From positions 106,827,160 through 106,891,159 of the forward strand of contig NC_062219.1 of the NCBI RefSeq assembly GCF_902686445.1: DNA of 64,000 nt, given 5' to 3'. The notes below the pieces were generated by a model, which was given only the letters and a program-made list of their open reading frames with translations, ran no database searches and was not told the DNA's origin. A program made the position numbers and the translations under genes. Of this stretch, positions 34,441 through 46,834 are shown piece by piece. Source of the stretch: Sciurus carolinensis (lineage: Eukaryota > Chordata > Mammalia > Rodentia > Sciuridae). The stretch's first letter is position 1, and the number at the start of each line of letters is the position of its first letter.

Positions 34441-37080
34441 GCACAGAAAGTAAAAGGAATAGGAAAATGGGACCACAGCAACTGTCAAATTTGTTATCAA
34501 TAAAGTGAATCCTAGTTTTGCACTTCATGTGACTGTCTGAAAATGATTATGCAAGTGGTTTTTAAAAGGGTGTGGTGAGTATCGGAAAAGATAAAGCTCT
34601 ATAGTTCCCACTATGTCTGTGAAACTGGAGACATGAGAGACAGAGAGAGACATGTGATTCCAGACTTAGGTGAGTTCTACAGGACCGCATACTCTAGGCA
34701 TTTCCAAATCATTTGAAACCCTGTAACTTTAGTTGAGGACACTTATTGTTCACAAAATCCTGAGGACTGAACTTGGGTAGTAGGGACTCAGTAAATGCTG
34801 GTTTGATTTACACTGGATTTGAAAGTTAAGTGTAACACACTTTTTAGACTAATTAAACTCAGGGACTAATCACCCTTAATAGTTCCAAGTCTAAAAAATC
34901 CACCAGGATACTGAAAAGCAACCAAGTGTTCACTCCCCTACCTTTTCCAGGGGAATTGACATGCTTCTTCATCCTTCCCAACTTCTGGGCATGTCCATCT
35001 TCATTACCCCCAGAACGGAGGGAACTCATTAGTAGGTGCTGCTCTCTGTTTGTGATTCACTTGTGTCCTGCATTTGGAATTAAGGACTATGAAGATAAAA
35101 AAGTTATGTTGCATTGAAAAAAGGTCCTACATTTTTCTAAAACCTCCCATCTGATGATAGGTAACATTGTGGCTGAAGAGAAGGGAGAGCTGGAATACTA
35201 TAGCATCCTTTCAGTTCCATTCTTGGAAAAATTGTGGGACTGCATAATTAAAGGGATCTAAGAAACCAATCACTTCTATCTTAATGGAAGAAACAGAGAA
35301 GTGTCAAAGCATACACTCTGCATTAATTCCTTTTGGGATAAGAAAAAGCAGAATAAATCATTAACTAAATGTCAAATGGAGACACACTGGAAATCAGCTA
35401 GATTCAGAGGCAGCTAAAGGAAAAGGAGGCTAGGATTTGCCAGTTCCCACTGATGAGTTCCCTGGAGTGAACCCAAGCAGGACAAAATTTTCAACCTGAG
35501 GGGCCTTAACACACTTTCCCTGTCCCCAGTGCATTTAGCCTAACCCTGGAACGAAAGTGATCTGTTTTCTCCTTTGAACTCTGGGTAGTCAATCTTCCCC
35601 CACACCTCCAGCCCCAATCCCATCCCGGGGATCACATTGCTCATTCTTGGCTCTCCACACTTGTACCTACTACTGTTCCTGGGAAAGTTATCTCTTGGGC
35701 CACTAGGAATAGGGAAGAAGCTCTATGAGACATGTGCTTCCTAGAGGGGGTCTTGGGAGACCTTTGTCCCACTGCTGCTTCAAGGACTGATCAATAGTGA
35801 CTAAGGAGCCTCTCATTCCCACTGCCCCTGTCCAACCCAAATCCCAATTAAATAGAAGGGGCAAATAACTGTAATGTTATAGACAATAAAGTTAAAACCC
35901 ACTACTCTTACTTTAAGACTGGCTTGCTGGGTGTTTAAGATGAATACTTGGATACTAAAGTTAAGAAAATAAAAGGGTCAAGAAAGAAAATAGCCAGTAT
36001 TTTGCTCTTGCCCTCTGAGTCAACTTGAACCCAGGAAACAAGGGAACTTCTCTAAGGACTTTGCAGCTCTGGGTCACGTAACCTCCCAATTGGGGGATCA
36101 TTGAGACCCTGTGAAACAGAAAGCTGATCAGTGTACATGCTGTAGGGAGGAGGGTCATTGGAGAGTGAAATGCCTAATGTTTTCATGGGAAGCCATGTGG
36201 TCAGCAAGACCTTTATCTATCCTGGAAGATGGCACTAGAGTAGCTAAGAAGCTGCTTTCAAGTTCCCCAAGAGTGACCCCCTAAAGGAACTCAGTTGATT
36301 CTATACAGCAGATAGGAAGAAGGTCAGTTTGACCAGCTTGGTCTTAAACACCTTGCAAAACAGTTATAACCACAGCCATCCCTGGGCATTTAGAAAGAAA
36401 GACATTTCTTTTAATGTAACTTAAGATGTACATTTTGTTAAACTCCCCTAAGAGTAAGTATAACTAGAAGATAAAAAAGAGGGATTCTTAGACAGGAGTA
36501 CCTAATAACTATCAAAAGACACTATCCGAGTCAAAAGTTTTTTAGGCAATATCAATTTAAGGCCTAAAAATCTTCCTACATAGGTAACCTCCCACATAGG
36601 CAGGCCTGATCTGTGTTTTCTAGTGTGATTTTCTAGCCCTAAAAAACAGACATAAAGTAATCTCTACTAAGCACAGAGGTTATGCCAATAAAAAGTTATT
36701 TTATAGAAATCAGATGACATTAGACAGCTTAACTACATCTTATGGAGACACCTGTGACATTATAAAAACTAAGTGATGTGTTTATTTTCCTGTAAGTCTG
36801 ACAATGCTAAAGATTTACATTCCCAAATAAAAGTCTTGTCCTCACTGTCCTTGTTATGGGAACGACGTTTTAGATCTTGCACCTACTGGTGAGAGATTAC
36901 TGGTTTCTATCAATATCATGATATTCATCGACATGTTCCAGATGCTCCAACATTTATTTTGTATTAATCTCATTCCAAAACTCATGTATTTTTTTCATTC
37001 GTAGAAGCACCCACCCACAGATGGCTTTACAACCTGTTCTTTCTGAGCCAGGCTTTTGTCACGGACCTCTCAACTGACCC
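34441..37080. other. Unique sequence, nothing secure
   Basis: About 2.6 kb without a confident repeat or gene. A phrase near 34775-34805 (GTAGGGACTCAGTAAATGCT) suggests a further L2/MIR scrap. The segment 35400-36850 contains several AATAAA-type signals and could be old LTR or ERV sequence, but I cannot place it. Open frames at 34926-35117 and 35961-36158 show no domains. Confidence 0.35.
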
Positions 37081-37665
37081 AAAGCATTCCTAAGGGGAAA
37101 CTCAAACTGCTTGCCCCACATTGCCCCCTCTGAGCTTTAAGCAGCCTGAGTGGCCATTGTTCATTTTCTCTAACAGCAGTTAGAGTTGCAGTCTCAGAGT
37201 GGGGACTGAGGCCAGGAATAAAAAGACAGTCAGTGTAGGTAATAAATATTTGGATCTGATGGGGAAGATGGGGGCTGGTTGGAAGGAAAGGAAATAAAAT
37301 ACTGATATCTCCAGAGTCCTTCCTCTTCCTCCTTCAACCTGCAGCCAAGGTGACCTAACTCCAGGGAATTGTTCCTCCCTGAAGGGAGTTGTCATTTAAT
37401 GCCTCCTGGACTGCTCCCTTCCTGCCCAGGATCACTCCACCTTTTGGCCTAACTTTTGGTCACTTAGATAAGAAAAGGGGAGAAGGAGAGCATGAGAACA
37501 AAGGAAAATTAAAAAGTATAAAAGGGGCAGGACACCCATACTTCTTTGGATGCTGGCTCTGGATCCCCTTCTTCCTCCTGGGAGAAGTCTATCTCTGTTC
37601 TATCCTTTAAATAAAATTTGCTTTTTACCCTTGGCGTGGCGTTTCTTAAGGGTTCAATTTTTACA
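37081..37665 (+). mobile_element. Probable ERV LTR, sense
   Basis: The 3' half looks like an LTR. A TATA box (GTATAAAAGGGG at about 37516) lies ~95 bases before a polyadenylation signal (TTTAAATAAAATTTGC at about 37606), followed by a U5-like end finishing TTTTTACA at 37665. TCTGGGGAAATGAAA follows, where a primer-binding site would begin (TGGGGA-type start). The left boundary is a guess. No retroviral coding sequence is recognised downstream. The open frames over it (37180-37395 minus, 37389-37610 plus, 37509-37769 minus) are not credible genes. Confidence 0.5.
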
Positions 37666-38930
37666 TCTGGGGAAATGAAACTCAGCCCTGATTGATTCTC
37701 ATCACTGGTGGTAGCATAACCACTTACATTCCATTCATAGATGGAAAAAATAAAGGAGAAAGAACCCAATTACACAAATAGCCCTGTATACATACATATA
37801 CCATTAAGAGCCTGAGATTTGAATCCTTAATCTGCCAACCTCTGCTGACTCCCCACAAAGCTAAGGTTTCCTTACAGATAAAATGGAAATTATAACAGCA
37901 TATGCCTTTAAGGATTGTTATGGATTGCCAGTAACAAAATGCTCCTGACTGACTTAAAACACCTGCCAGACAGTGGGGTTCAATGACTGTCAGCATTTTT
38001 ACCTGGTTTGGCAACTCTCTGTGTTCCCACATAGCAGAAGGCTGCCCACATCTGGGCAGACTGCAGGGATCATATACAGCCCAAGGACAAAATCAGAATG
38101 CTGGAAACAATTCATTCTTCTTCTCTTAGATATTGATTGTCAAAGTGTAGCTCCTGGACCAGCAACTTTAGCACCACCTGGGAACTTTTTAGTAATGCAA
38201 GTTGTCAGGACCCAACCCTCCTTTTTTAGCCACTAACCTTAACTATAATCCTATGACAATGTTGCTTCTAAGGGAAATTTTCAAATGAATTGTGATTTTA
38301 TAGACTATTATGTTGTAAAGTAAAATGATATAGAAAAAAATGTGAATTCAAAGGATAATAGTTTAGTTTGGGGAGTTTTTTATTTTTTTCATTTTTTTGA
38401 TGGCTGTTTTATTATTCTACCAATTGTAAATTATTGTACCTTGAGTGGCTGTGACTGAGACACATTTAGAATGTCACCTGTCGCAGAGATGTTGAACTGC
38501 CATTTGAGGCTCTGCATGGTACTCTGCCAGTGCACCTTTATGCTTTCTTTCAACACCTCTGCTCTTCCAGCATGAGAGTTCTTAGCTGGAGGTTTACTAT
38601 GGGGAAAATTATGACCAAGCACATTCATTTATCATTTATCATGATCATGTCCAGGCTTGGACATGACACTCCAGCACATGAGACTGGAAGGGAGTTTGAG
38701 ACTAGGTGTCAGAACTTCAGTTCAGTTTTAGCAAAAGTCACACAGCCCTGGCATGCTGCTTTCTTCCCTTTATAACAGATTGATGGAAAACTACAAGTTC
38801 CCCAAAATAAGTCTGGAAGGAATAGCAACTATTCTAGTCTTATCTAACACATTACACATTAGAAAAACAAGCCACTTAGCAATCTCTTCACATCTTTGTA
38901 GCTTATTCTGAAACATCACATCTGACCATC
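37666..38930. other. Unique sequence, nothing recognised
   Basis: No repeat family or gene is secure. Open frames at 37724-38032 (minus), 37973-38236 (plus), 38431-38628 (minus) and 38530-38775 (plus) overlap on opposite strands and have no recognisable features. Confidence 0.4.
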
Positions 38931-38934
38931 TAGG

Positions 38935-39145
38935 TTTTAATCATAGCTTTCACGAGCTAAGTGGCATAAACAACCCCTGCCTTGATTTCCTATATATAAT
39001 GGAGATAATAACATTACTTTCCTCATAGAGTTTTTGTAAGGACAAAATGGAATAGTACACATAAACCACTTAGAATTGAGTCTGGCATATGGTAAGAGCT
39101 CAATAAAATTCTGGCTGTTTTTAATATTATTATTATTATACACAG
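38935..39145 (+). repeat. MIR SINE relic, sense
   Basis: One of the better MIR matches: CTTGATTTCCTATATATAAT, GGAGATAATAACATTACTTT, CCTCATAGAGTTTTTGTAAG, CACTTAGAATTGAGTCTGGC, ATATGGTAAGAGCTCAATAA and a TATTATTATTATTAT end, in MIR order. The minus-strand open frames here are reverse reads of it. Confidence 0.85.
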
Positions 39146-39860
39146 AAATGGTACATACATATATGATTCCTTTCCTATCACATTTAGACATTCAAAGTAA
39201 TGAAGACTCTTCAAAACAAAATGTTACATATGCTAAGTAAGTGAAATGTAGTATCCTAGATGGAATCCTGGAAAAGAGAAGGATGTTAGTGGGCAAACTG
39301 GTGGCATCTGAATAGAGACTATAGTTTAGTTCATTTAAAACCAGTGTTAGGTTCTTTGACAAATGCCCACAAGTCATATAAAATGCTAACACTGGAAAAT
39401 TTGAATGAAGAGCCCTCTGGAACTCTCTCTACCACTTTGCAGCTTTTCAGTAAATCTAAAATTATTCCAAAGTAAAAATGTTATTTTAAAAAATACCACA
39501 CTTAGTTCTTAAGCATATAGCAACTACAAAGTTACACTACATGACATAAAAAAATAGAAGCAAGGAAAATATGACTGTCTTTAGGGAGCTTACTGTCTCA
39601 AAGTCAAATCAGGACACCGATTAACTTAAAATGAACAGAATAGAATGTAATGAATGTCTTAACAGAAGTGGAAATTCATGTTAGCTTTAGATTAAGAATC
39701 AGCTAACATGGCTTCATGATTCCTGTCTCCTCAAACAGTTACTCCACCGTGTTGGTATTTTGGTGGTGGAATTCCTTCATGTTTAAGCTGCTGTCTGATT
39801 CCTGGATAATGTAATGCACACTTCCTTCACTTATTAGCTTTACTATTGACTGAGTGGGTA
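39146..39860. other. Unique sequence, nothing recognised
   Basis: No supported gene or repeat. Confidence 0.4.
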
Positions 39861-39869
39861 CAGGAGAAA

Positions 39870-40080
39870 GAGCCTAGATCACAAAATCAAGCAAAACTAA
39901 GATCAAATCTAGGATCTGATCTCTTGGGCAAGGTAATTGAGCCTCATTTTTCATTTTACAATAAAAGAAATAATATTGAACTTTCTGACTGTTATTATCA
40001 TTGAATGAGTTGATGTCATAAGGATGCTTGGTCTGCAATAGGCAGGTTTTATTACGATTAATGTTAGAAATTATCAACTA
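39870..40080 (+). repeat. MIR-like SINE relic, sense
   Basis: GCCTAGATCACAAAATCAAG, CTTGGGCAAGGTAATTGAGC, CTCATTTTTCATTTTACAAT and GTTATTATCATTGAATGAGT follow sense MIR order with decay. Confidence 0.6.
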
Positions 40081-40491
40081 ACTATATGCCCTGGAAACCA
40101 GTCAAGTGCTTGTGCAGATTTCAGGTATTCATCCTGCTACTGTAAGACCTTACTTTGGAGACTTGAGGGCTACCTTGGGGTAGTGACAGGGAAGAAGACT
40201 GCACTCTGACATAAAGGGGTGTTTTAAAATAGTAATTATCCAACATTGGTTGCCTTATGCATTGGAAAGTTCTGTTTTATAAGAGATCTTTCGGTAGAGA
40301 CTGTGTAGCAGCCTATCTCAGGAGGAACTTTGGGCCAGATAACCTCAATATACCCTATAAATGCAGGTCTCCTCTCTTCCTAAGACTAGTTCAAGACTGT
40401 TAGCAACTATCCAAGTTCAGAACTATAAATGAAGAAAGGAAAAGTTTGCAAGTCAAACCCCAGGAAGGGAAGAAGCAAGATTACTTAGATC

Positions 40492-40500
40492 CAAGATGGC
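40492..40500 (+). promoter_or_regulatory. YY1-type site at the LINE-1 A 5' end
   Basis: CCAAGATGGC lies at the very start of the element. In human LINE-1 a CAAGATGG site near the 5' end binds YY1 and fixes the transcription start. Function here is inferred from position and sequence only. Confidence 0.5.
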
Positions 40501-41884
40501 AGAGTAGAAGCACCCAGCATTTACCTCCTTCTCTTCCTCCTCCTCTTTCAAAAAGAAGAATCAAAGTAAAAATATGTAGTTGTATTTCGAGGTGAATGAC
40601 TATGGAAGATCTTTATAGATCAGCAAGAGACAGACTGGAACCTTGTAAGATTCAAAGACGTGGGACAATAGCATAGAAAGAGACAAAAGTATACCCCAGA
40701 GTTTGCCACCTAGCTCCACATTCAGGGGAGGTGAAGTCTCCCCTGTACAAGAGTAAGGATGAAAGTGAGACTTCCAGAAAATTCTGTTAATGAAAATGTT
40801 GGCAAACTCAGCTCCTAGAAAACTTCCCGATCCACTCAGGTTTATAGCCTATATAGGTTGAGTAACCTAAAATCTGAACAGCAGCCTCACTTCAGAAAAG
40901 GATCTCACATCTTTTTCCAGTAAATACCCAGGGTTCTATAGCCAAGAGTCATCCTGAGAAGAGACTATTGTCCGAGTTTGGACTGTTCTAGGGGCCTGAT
41001 TCCACAGACATTCCACACCAATGACCTTGGGGATAGTTACCCATGAACCCAACTAGGCCCAACAGAGTGACTGACCTAAGCCCACTGCGTGCCCTACACT
41101 ATTGGAGATGGGTGTTACAACATGGAGGAGAAGAGAGGATGTCACCTCAATAACCCTCAGATTAGTGCACTTGCCCTCTGTGACCAATGGCATGACCAGC
41201 TGCATGTGAATTCACAAAGGACTGGAAGCAGGCACCCGCATAGTCTTCATCACCCCTCCCATCGTACCTCACTCAGGAGCCTATACCAAAAATTTGGAGA
41301 GGGAACACTATAATTTCTAATGCTCCTCAGACCACAATGGTATACTGAAGGAGCCTTGAGCAACTCTTGGTTCCAGCTGTCATTTCCACTGAGAAGGCAC
41401 ACTACAGCAGAAGAATTCAGGGGAGAAAAACGCTAGTTCCAGCTGCAGTCCCCCTCTTGGGTGTGTACTGTCACCAAGAGAAGGACAGTATGATTCCCAC
41501 CACACTTACTTGGTTCCCATCACCACTCTGTCCCCATACCTTGTATATATGTCAGGACTGTTGTCAGGACCTGGTATGACACTGAAAGGGTACTTCAGGT
41601 CCTGCCACCATCCACACCAATGCAGTGTCTGGGCCTGTACCACTTGGTGGTTGGAGGACAAATGCATCAGGTCCTTAAGTGCTGCTTGAAATGCCAGTGC
41701 CAGAGGTCTATTCTAGTAACACAGGTAGATCAACATTACCCAAGAAAACTCCCATTGCATAGTAAGAGCCTGCACTCTCCTTGTAGGAATAATCACACGT
41801 AGCTCTCTACACCCACTTCTGTCTATTCCATGCTGCCCAAACTCTAGAGTGTCTCCACTTCTGCATGGCCCACAAATTACATCA

Positions 41885-42072
41885 AAGAAGTAGATATTTT
41901 AAAAAAGAACCAAACAGAAATCTTGCAAATGAAGAGATCACTAAGTCAAATAAAAAATAAATGTGAAAGTTCCAATAAGAGACAAGATCAAATAGAAGAA
42001 ATAATATCTGATTTTGAAAATAGACAAAACAAACAAACAAAAATAAAACAACAGCAACAAATACCAAAAACT

Positions 42073-42120
<48 letters not shown>

Positions 42121-42560
42121 GAAGAGTTCATTCAACACCCAAGAGAAGAAAACTATTCAATAAAATATAGCAGGAAACTTCCTTAATTTTGAGAAAGATA
42201 TGAAGATATTTTAGGGACTCCCCATGAAACTAATAGCAGATTTCTTAGAAGAAACCCTAAAGGTCATGAGTGAATGGGATGACATATTCTAAGTCTTGAA
42301 ATAAAGTAACTTCTTTTTTTGTTCATTTTTTTCCCTACATTTTTAATTAGTGCATTAACAAAATAACTTCTAATCAGGAATACTCCACTAATCAAGGCTA
42401 CACTTCAGAAACAAAGGAGAAATAAAGTCCTTCCAGGACAAAAACTGATGGAATTCATGACCACAAGACAAGCCTTACTAAAGATGCTTAAGGAAGTCCT
42501 ATACCCAACAGTAAACTAAGGCTTACTATACCATGATGAAAGCATGTAAAAGCATAACTC
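41885..42560 (+). pseudogene. LINE-1 ORF1 pseudogene of element A
   Basis: A coiled-coil remnant is open at 41923-42186, with peptides equivalent to the heptad region of ORF1 (QIEEIISDFENRQNKQTK). A 44-bp GA run interrupts it and encodes alternating R-E. The rest of ORF1 (RRM and C-terminal domain) follows in other frames to about 42560. A short T-rich segment near 42310-42360 looks like a further small insertion. It cannot make a functional RNA chaperone. Confidence 0.8.
42074..42117. repeat. (GA)n microsatellite inside LINE-1 ORF1
   Basis: Forty-four bases of GA lie in the coiled-coil part of element A's ORF1. The minus-strand frame reading SLSLSLSL at 41941-42138 is its reverse. Confidence 0.97.
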
Positions 42561-42689
42561 CCACCAGGAGAGTAGATACACAAAGGAGAAATGGAAAAGA
42601 AGCGTTGTCAACACAGTAATTCTTCATGCCACAAAGATGAAGAAGAGCTGAAGAAAAGAACAAAAGTATTCAAAACTACTGGAAGAAAA

Positions 42690-43733
42690 TTTTAAAAAAT
42701 AATAGGAGTAACTTCTTACCTATCAATAGTAACCTTCAATGCAAACAGACTAAATTCTCCAATTAAAAAATACAGATCAACTGAATGAATAAAAACAAAC
42801 AAACAAACAAACAAAAACCCAACAATATGCTGGCTATAAGAAAATTCCTCTCACCAGTAAAGGAAAACACAGACTGAAAATGAAAGGATAGAAAATGATA
42901 TTCCAAGCAAACAGAAACCTAAAATGAGCAAGAATAGTTATAATTACATCTGACAAAATAGACTTTAAGACAAAAACTGTCAGAGACAAAGAAAGTCACT
43001 CAATAATGATTAAAGGCTCAATTAAACAAGAAGATACAATGATTGTAATTCTATATGCACCTAATTTTAGAGCATCTAATTTTATGAAACAAACACTATT
43101 AAGGGAGAAATAGGCTCCAACTCAGTAATGGGGGGGATTTCAGTACATCACTTTCATCAGTGTACAAATCATCCAAACAAAAAATCAACAAACAAATCTG
43201 AGTTAAAATACACTACAGATCAAAAGAACTTAACAGACATTTACAGAACATTCTATCTAAAGTTGTAGAATATGTATTCTTTTCATTAGCACATGCAGCT
43301 CTAGGACAGATCACATATTTGGGGCTTGAAATAAATCTAAAAAAATTGAAATTATATCATGCATCTTTTCTGATAACAATGGAATAAAACAAAAAATCAA
43401 TAACAAAAGTAATTTTAAAATTATACAAATATTTGGAGACTGAACAACACACTTGAATGTATGATGGTCATTGAAGAAATCAAAAGGGACATTAAAAATT
43501 TCTCAAAACAAAGGAAAATGGAAACACAGCATACCAAAACTTATGGGAAATAGCAAAAGCATACCAAGAGGGAGGCTTATAGCAATAAATGCTTACATCA
43601 AAGAAAAACATGAAGATTTCACAAGCTAATACTGCATCTCAAGCATTTGGAAAACCAAGAATAAACCAAATCCACAATTAGTAGAAGGATAGCAGTGACA
43701 AAGTTCAGAGCAGAAATAAATGAAGAGGAGACT
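42690..43733 (+). pseudogene. LINE-1 ORF2 pseudogene of element A (endonuclease part)
   Basis: Sequence equivalent to the ORF2 start is seen near 42715 (ATAGTAACCTTCAATGCAAA, the 'ntlNvNGLN' block). The stretch TTAACAGACATTTACAGAAC near 43230 matches the late endonuclease block 'LTDIYRI' of the intact copy. There are many stops. It shares order but much less identity with the 49.1-kb ORF2, consistent with an older subfamily. Confidence 0.8.
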
Positions 43734-44615
43734 TAACGATACAGAGACACATCAAGGAAAGAAAATTTCAGACCAATATCCCTAATGAACATAGATGCAA
43801 AAATTCTCAACAAAATTTTAGCAAATCACATACAAAAATATTAAAAAGATAGTGCACCACGATCAAGTGGGTTTCATCCCAGGGATGCAAGGTTGGTTCA
43901 AAAAATGTAATTTACCATATCAACAAACTTAAAGTTAAGAATCACATGATTATTTCAATAGATGCAGAAAAAGCATTTGATAAAATACAGCACCCCTTCA
44001 TGCTGTAAACACTAGAAAAAATAGGGATAGTAGGAACATACCTCAACATTGTAAAGGCTATCTATGCTAAGCCCACTGCCAATATCATTCTCAATGGAGA
44101 AAAATTGAAGGCATTCCCCCTATAAACTAGAACAAGGCAGGGATGCCCTCTTTCACCACTTCTATTCAAGATTGTCCTTGAAACTCTAGACAGAGCAATT
44201 AGAAAGACCAAAGAAATTAAAGGGATACAATAGGAAAAGAACTCAAACTATCACTATTTGCTGATGACCTGATTCTGTATTTAGAGGAGCCGGAAATTCC
44301 ACCAGAAAACTTATAGAACTCATAAGTGAATTCAGTAAAGTAGCAGGATATAAAATTAATGCTCATAAATCTAATGCATTTTTTTATAAATAAGTGATGA
44401 ATCCTCTGAAAGAGAATTTAGGAAAACTACCCCATTCACAATAGCCTCAAAAAAAAAAAATACTTGGGAATCAATCTAACAAAAGAGGTGAAATACCTCT
44501 ACAATAAGAACTAGAGAATACTAAAGAAAGAAATTAAAGAAAGTCTTAGAAGATGGAAAGATTTCCCATGTTCTTGGATAGGCAGAATTAATATTCTCAA
44601 AATGGTCATACTATC
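43734..44615 (+). mobile_element. LINE-1 element B, part 1 (RT domain)
   Basis: From ACAGAGACACATCAAGGAAA onward the sequence is close to the intact copy at 50.65-51.54 kb, much closer than element A. It contains the RT blocks ('FIPGMQGWF', '[18 protein letters not shown]', and TTTGCTGATGACCTG near 44260, which gives FADDL). Stops and indels break the frame. It ends at the insertion of element C, marked by AAAATGGTCATACTATC (44599-44615). Confidence 0.88.
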
Positions 44616-45708
44616 TTCATCTTGTTGACTTAGGATCAGACTTCCTTAACAGGACTCTCATAGCACAAGAAATAAAAGCAAGAATCAATAACTGGGATAG
44701 ATTCAAACTAAATAGCTTTCTCTCAGCAAAGGAAACTATCAGCAATGTGAAGAGAAAGCCTACAGAGTGGGAGAATATCTTTGCTACTCATACGTCAGAT
44801 AGAGCACTAATTTCCAGAATCTATAAAGAACTCAAAAAACTCTACACAAAGAATACAAATAACTCAACCAACAAATGGGCTAAGGATATGAACAGACACT
44901 TCACAGAAGAAGATCTACAAGCAATCAACAAACATATGAAAATATGTTCACCATCTTTAGTAATAAGAGAAATGCAAATCAAAACAACCCTAAGATTCCA
45001 TCTCACCCCAATTAGAATGGCGATTATCAAGAATACAAGCAACAATAGGTGTTGGAGAGGATGTGGGGAAAAAGGTACACTCATACATTGCTGGTGGGGC
45101 TGCAAATTAGTGCAGCCACTCTGGAAAGCAGTGTGGAGATTCCTTAGAAAACTTGGAATGGAACCACCATTTGACCCAGCTATCCCACTCCTTGGCCTAT
45201 ACCCAAAGGACTTAAAATCAGCATACTACAGAGATACAGCCACATCAATGTTCATAGCTGCTCAATTCACAATAGCCAGATTGTGGAACCAACCTAGATG
45301 TCCTTCAATTGATGAATGGATAAAGATATACATACATACATACAATGGAATATTACTCAGCTATAAAGAATAATAAAATTATGGCATTTGCAGGCAAATG
45401 GATGAAATTGGAGAATATCATGTTAAGTGAGATAAGCCAATCTCAAAAATCCAAAAGGCGAATGATCTCACTGATAAACAGATGATGACACATAATGGGG
45501 GCTGTGAGGGGGGCAAGAATGGAGGAAGGAGGGACTGTGTAGAGGGAAAAGAGAGGTGGGAGGGGTGGGGAGTAAGGAAAAAATAATGGAATGAATCAAA
45601 CTTCATTGCTCTATGTAAATGTATGAATATGCAAATGGTATGCTGTTACTCCATGTACAAACAGAAACAACATGTATCCCATTTGTTTACAATAAAAATA
45701 AATTTTAA
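44616..45708 (+). mobile_element. LINE-1 element C, 5'-truncated, nested in B
   Basis: A 1.1-kb LINE-1 3' end: late ORF2 (an open frame at 44747-45373), 3' UTR with G-rich purine tract at 45497-45575, AATAAA signals and A tail. It is flanked by AAAATGGTCATACTATC (left) and AAAATGGTAATACTACC (right, 45709-45725), a target-site duplication of about 17 bp that has since acquired two differences. Element B resumes exactly after the right copy, at ACTACCAAAACTGCTATACA. Confidence 0.93.
44747..45373 (+). pseudogene. LINE-1 ORF2 C-terminal fragment in element C
   Basis: A 208-codon frame corresponds to the end of LINE-1 ORF2, including the cysteine-rich block ([19 protein letters not shown]) thought to help bind RNA. 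It has no promoter, start context or catalytic domain, so it is a retroposed fragment. The frame ends about 16 codons early relative to the sister copy at 52.9 kb, because a TAA interrupts the 'SAIKN' segment and an ATACATACAT expansion shifts the frame. Confidence 0.9.
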
Positions 45709-46580
45709 AAAATGGTAATACTACCAAAACTGCTATACAAATTCAATGCAATTCCAATTAAAATCCCAATGATGTACTTCATAGAAATAGAGCAAGCAAT
45801 CATGAAATTCATTTGGAAGAATAAGAGACCCAGAATAGTTAAAGCAATCCTTAACAGAAAGAATGAAGAAGGGAGTATCACAATACCAGAACTTCAACTA
45901 TACTACAGAGCAATAAGTAACAAAAATGGCATGGTATTGGCACCAAAATAGACAGGTAGATCAATGGTACAGAGTAGAGGACACAGACACAAACCCACAT
46001 AAATAGTTTTCTCATACTAGACAAAAGTGCCAAAAATATACAATGGAGAAAAGATAGCCTGTTCAACAAATTATGCTGGGAAAACTGGAAATTCATATTC
46101 AGCAAAATGAAACTAAACCACTATCTCTCACCCTGCACAAAAATCAATTCAAAATGGATCAAGAACCTTGGAATCAGACCAGAGACCCTGTACCTTATAG
46201 AAGAAAAAGTAGGTCCAAATCTTTACCATGTCAGTTTAGGATCAGACTTCCTTAACATGACTCCCATAGCACAAGAAATAAAAGCAGGAATTAATAATTG
46301 GGATAGATTCAAACTAAACTTTGCCACACACACTTCAGATAGAGCACTATACTCCAGAATCTATAAAGAACTCAAAAAACTCTACACCAAGAATACAAAG
46401 AATCCAATCAACAAATGGGCTAAGGAAATGAACAGACACTTCACAGAAGAAGATGTACAAGCAATCAACAGATATATGAAAAAAGGTTCAACATCTCTAG
46501 TAATAAGAGAAATGCAAATCAAAACTACCCTAAGATTCCATCTCAAACCCAATTAGAATGGTGATTATCAAGAATACAGG
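45709..46580 (+). mobile_element. LINE-1 element B, part 2 (post-RT ORF2)
   Basis: The sequence continues ORF2 of element B from the point where C inserted ('[20 protein letters not shown]') to the 'MVIIKNT' segment. Open frames at 45712-45951 and 46107-46556 are its broken remains. It ends at CAAGAATACAGG, where the full-length element D is inserted, and continues at 53175. Confidence 0.92.
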
Positions 46581-46585
46581 GTTTT

Positions 46586-46594
46586 CAAGATGGT
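46586..46594 (+). promoter_or_regulatory. YY1-type site at the LINE-1 D 5' end
   Basis: CAAGATGGT begins six bases into the element. Position and sequence parallel the YY1 site that positions transcription start in human LINE-1. The same motif heads element A (40492), so it has been kept between an old and a young subfamily. Confidence 0.6.
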
Positions 46595-46834
46595 GGACTG
46601 AGGGTGGCTGCATTTCACGTTGCTCCAGGACGCAAGATTCAAAAGAGGAGATAGTGATAGACTTGGGACTAACTCAAAGCTGCCGGGTGAGTCTCTCCCA
46701 TTGGGGAGGCGTCCCAGATGGGGCGGTAACCCCGGAAAGCAGGGAACTTTGTGAAGTAGAGTTGCCCGGTGAGACGCCCCACCCCCCCGGAGTGGTAAAC
46801 ACGGACAACTGGGATCATCGTAGAGGAGGCGGCT

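Larger units (their letters stand above)
40486..43733 (+). mobile_element. Old LINE-1, outermost member of the nest (element A, left part)
   Basis: The 5' UTR begins near TCCAAGATGGCAGAGTAGAA, a start typical of LINE-1 families. It runs to about 41880. ORF1 relics cover 41885-42560 and endonuclease relics 42690-43460, followed by sequence upstream of RT up to 43733 (AAGTTCAGAGCAGAAATAAA). Every frame is broken. The element then stops abruptly at a junction with a much less diverged LINE-1 (B). Its continuation is found 10.1 kb away at 53861, showing that B and its contents inserted here. Confidence 0.85.

Noticed and set aside
41941..42138. Open frame with SLSLSL repeats (minus)
   Set aside because: It is the reverse of the (GA)n microsatellite inside LINE-1 ORF1.
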